In this document: piece by piece, positions 45,094 to 46,434 of the stretch
Numbering within the stretch: the first letter of the stretch is position 1
How the letters are laid out: every line of letters starts with the position of its first letter
Made by a program: the position numbers and the translations under genes
Assembly: GCF_000313135.1 (NCBI RefSeq)
Contig: NW_004457356.1
Span: 102,591-149,024, forward strand
Source of the DNA: Acanthamoeba castellanii str. Neff
Lineage: Eukaryota > Discosea > Longamoebia > Acanthamoebidae
DNA: 46,434 nucleotides
Direction of reading: 5' to 3'
Notes under the pieces: model-generated
What the model saw: only the letters and a program-made list of their open reading frames with translations
What the model was told of the DNA's origin: nothing
Database searches by the model: none

Positions 45094-45723
45094 ATGCATG
45101 ATCTTGGCATCAACCAGAACAACTACCTTCTCAACATCAACAATACAGCAACCCAACTTCACCACTTGCATGGCATTGGCATATTCATCACCAGCAACCC
45201 TCTACACCTTGCATCCGCGCTCACACATCATGCCAACCTTGAGTACAAGCTCACACTCACCTTCCACTTCTCCAAGGTTGCCTACACCTCTGACCACCTG
45301 GCACCTCCTCATGTCAGTGGCTTCTTTGTTGTTCTCTTCTGCCACACTGACTGCCCCTTCAACACCATCTGGGTTCCAAGCCCTCCAATTGGTGCTCCTT
45401 ACTACTACCTCTCCCACATTCCTCTACCACCTGCCAACAAGGACAACATCAAACCTATTCCAGCAAGCCTTGCTCTCATGGCTGAGAACAAGGTGCTTCT
45501 GCATCCCTGCTTCTACAGCTTCCTCCTCACCAGCATTGACTTCCCAGCCACCACTGAGGACCACATCCACACAGTCTATGACACCCAACCCACCTACAAC
45601 ATGCTGCTTCCCATCAGCATTGTCATGAACTACTGGTACCTCCTGCTGTTCACCAACAAGGCCTCCAACTTTGAGTACCCACCCAAGGACTATGTGACCT
45701 GGGCCATGCACTTCCTTGCTTGA
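45094..45723 (+). CDS. Orphan 209-residue protein in the CpG-poor island
   Basis: An uninterrupted frame from ATG 45094 (MHDLGINQNNYLLNINNTAT) to TGA 45721-45723. It follows a good acceptor (TTCTCCTTATGCAG) at 45084, so it may be the last exon of a longer gene. Segments such as GIGIFITSNPLHLASALTHH, KLTLTFHFSKVAYTSDHLAP and PISIVMNYWYLLLFTNKASN read like a folded protein with hydrophobic strands. No known domain recognised. Only two CpGs fall in the frame. Confidence 0.45.
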   Translation: MHDLGINQNNYLLNINNTATQLHHLHGIGIFITSNPLHLASALTHHANLEYKLTLTFHFSKVAYTSDHLAPPHVSGFFVVLFCHTDCPFNTIWVPSPPIGAPYYYLSHIPLPPANKDNIKPIPASLALMAENKVLLHPCFYSFLLTSIDFPATTEDHIHTVYDTQPTYNMLLPISIVMNYWYLLLFTNKASNFEYPPKDYVTWAMHFLA

Positions 45724-46051
45724 GGAGTGGATGACAACCCTCCAGAGCACAACCAATGCCTTCAACACCCTCAACCATCCCCTCCTCACTCCCTATATTC
45801 TGCCCTCCACACACCTAACCCCCACTTCCAGTTGCAAGTCTTTCAATTGGTGAGCCCATTTCTTAATAAACAAATAAACCTCTTTACTCACCCCTCTTCA
45901 GTCTAACTTCTACAACACCTCAGTATTCCCAGACATCACATTTCACAAGACCACCCAGATTTGCACAACAACACAGCTCTTGATTTGTACATTTCAAACT
46001 CAACCATTTCTCTTTCTGCAGGATCTGCACATAAAAAGCTGAAAAAATGGC

Positions 46052-46088
46052 AAAAGAGTCACTGACCCTTTTTCATGAACACTTGGTT
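46052..46088 (-). repeat. Right copy of 37-bp terminal inverted repeat
   Basis: AAAAGAGTCACTGACCCTTT followed by TTCATGAACACTTGGTT, the inverse of 41013-41049 with one mismatch. It is followed by CTCA at 46089-46092, a possible 4-bp target-site duplication with 41009-41012. Confidence 0.8.
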
Positions 46089-46309
46089 CTCAGGTTTCAT
46101 GTGGGATTTGCAGTGGAGCAATGTTGTGGTTGTTGTGGATCTTCTGACAGGGAACCTAGAATGTCAGTTTGCGCCAGGTGTCAACAATGAAGCTTAGGAA
46201 CTCCAATTGTTGGGTGGGCGCCCCTCTTCGTCATTGTCACCATCGCAAGTAATAAAATTGAGTTTTAGCCCCCTTTTGTTTGTTTGGTGTAGAGAAAGGT
46301 GATGATCGA

Positions 46310-46434
46310 TCACCATTTGTTGTGGTTGACGATGCTGTAGAGAATGGCACCCGCCACCGTTACGAGGATGCCCAGGGCGCCCATGAACGAGACACGCGTG
46401 TTGAAGACGGCGATCGAGAGGAGGATCGTCAGGA
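46310..46434 (-). CDS. Drug/metabolite transporter (SLC35/TPT-like), last exon only
   Basis: Minus-strand reading ends LTILLSIAVFNTRVSFMGAL, GILVTVAGAILYSIVNHNKW, TGA at 46310-46312. A hydrophobic helix, then GxLVTVAGAxLYS close to a short charged end, is the typical last membrane helix of nucleotide-sugar and triose-phosphate transporters. The rest of the gene lies beyond the window. GC and CpG are back to host level here, which marks the right border of the CpG-poor island. Confidence 0.7.
   Translation of the reverse strand, partial: LTILLSIAVFNTRVSFMGALGILVTVAGAILYSIVNHNKW

Larger units (their letters stand above)
40707..46171. other. CpG-depleted 5.5-kb island of foreign-looking composition
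   Basis: I count about seven CpG dinucleotides in 5465 bp, although C and G together are near half of the bases, so hundreds are expected. TG and CA are correspondingly abundant. Both flanks are ordinary CpG-rich host sequence: the AAA+ gene promoter on the left and a transporter 3' region on the right. The island contains a 37-bp inverted-repeat pair and spliced-looking coding segments on the plus strand. This is the pattern of long-term cytosine methylation and deamination, or of DNA from a genome where that happens. Confidence 0.85.

Overview
The window is nuclear DNA of a GC-rich, gene-dense, intron-rich protist. Nearly every gene is cut into many short exons by GT-AG introns, and the introns carry (CA)n, (ACGC)n, (GGT)n and similar microsatellites. 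Animal-like orthologues sit beside unusual domain fusions. This fits an Acanthamoeba-like amoebozoan best, but that is inference; no rRNA or other species marker is present. CDS coordinates below are genomic spans from start codon to stop codon, introns included. Exon edges are hand-called and approximate unless stated.

Layout, left to right. (1) Minus strand, 3' part off the window: a Kelch-PB1-protein kinase fusion (1-3508). (2) Plus: gamma-SNAP (3652-6065). (3) Minus: an RPRD1/Rtt103-like RNA polymerase II CTD-binding protein (6165-8647). (4) Plus: UBE2C-type ubiquitin-conjugating enzyme (8812-9577). (5) Plus: PSMD9/Nas2 proteasome chaperone (9787-10869). (6) Plus: ADCK2-like mitochondrial UbiB kinase (10979-13996). 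(7) Minus: DNA polymerase alpha subunit B, POLA2 (14176-16821). (8) Plus: a disordered protein with three PPPG[L/F] motifs (17043-19363). (9) A 2.2-kb foldback transposon with 335-bp inverted arms and a nested MITE-like element (19501-21692). (10) Minus: an RNB-domain exoribonuclease, probably mitochondrial (21844-26450). (11) Plus: a very large fusion of EF hands, importin-alpha-like ARM repeats, a PB1 domain and a second set of EF hands (26698-32645). (12) Minus: CHFR-type FHA-RING ubiquitin ligase (32786-36830). (13) Minus: a two-domain AAA+ ATPase with a natural Glu-to-Gln change in its second Walker B (36982-40628). (14) A 5.5-kb island almost free of CpG (40707-46171), containing a 37-bp terminal-inverted-repeat pair and orphan coding segments. 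(15) Minus: the last exon of a drug/metabolite (SLC35/TPT-like) transporter (46310-46434).

Genes are packed head-to-head and tail-to-tail, with 140-250 bp between divergent starts. Several are cell-cycle or ubiquitin-system genes (UBE2C, PSMD9, CHFR, POLA2). E2F-like boxes occur in the UBE2C/RPRD1 and POLA2 promoters. Two different PB1 domains occur in two unrelated-looking fusions in the same window.

The strongest candidates for undescribed biology are the two PB1 fusion proteins, the CpG-depleted island and its TIRs, the foldback element with its mirrored GCTTGCCTTG/CAAGGCAAGC array, and the AAA+ protein with a built-in E-to-Q Walker B.
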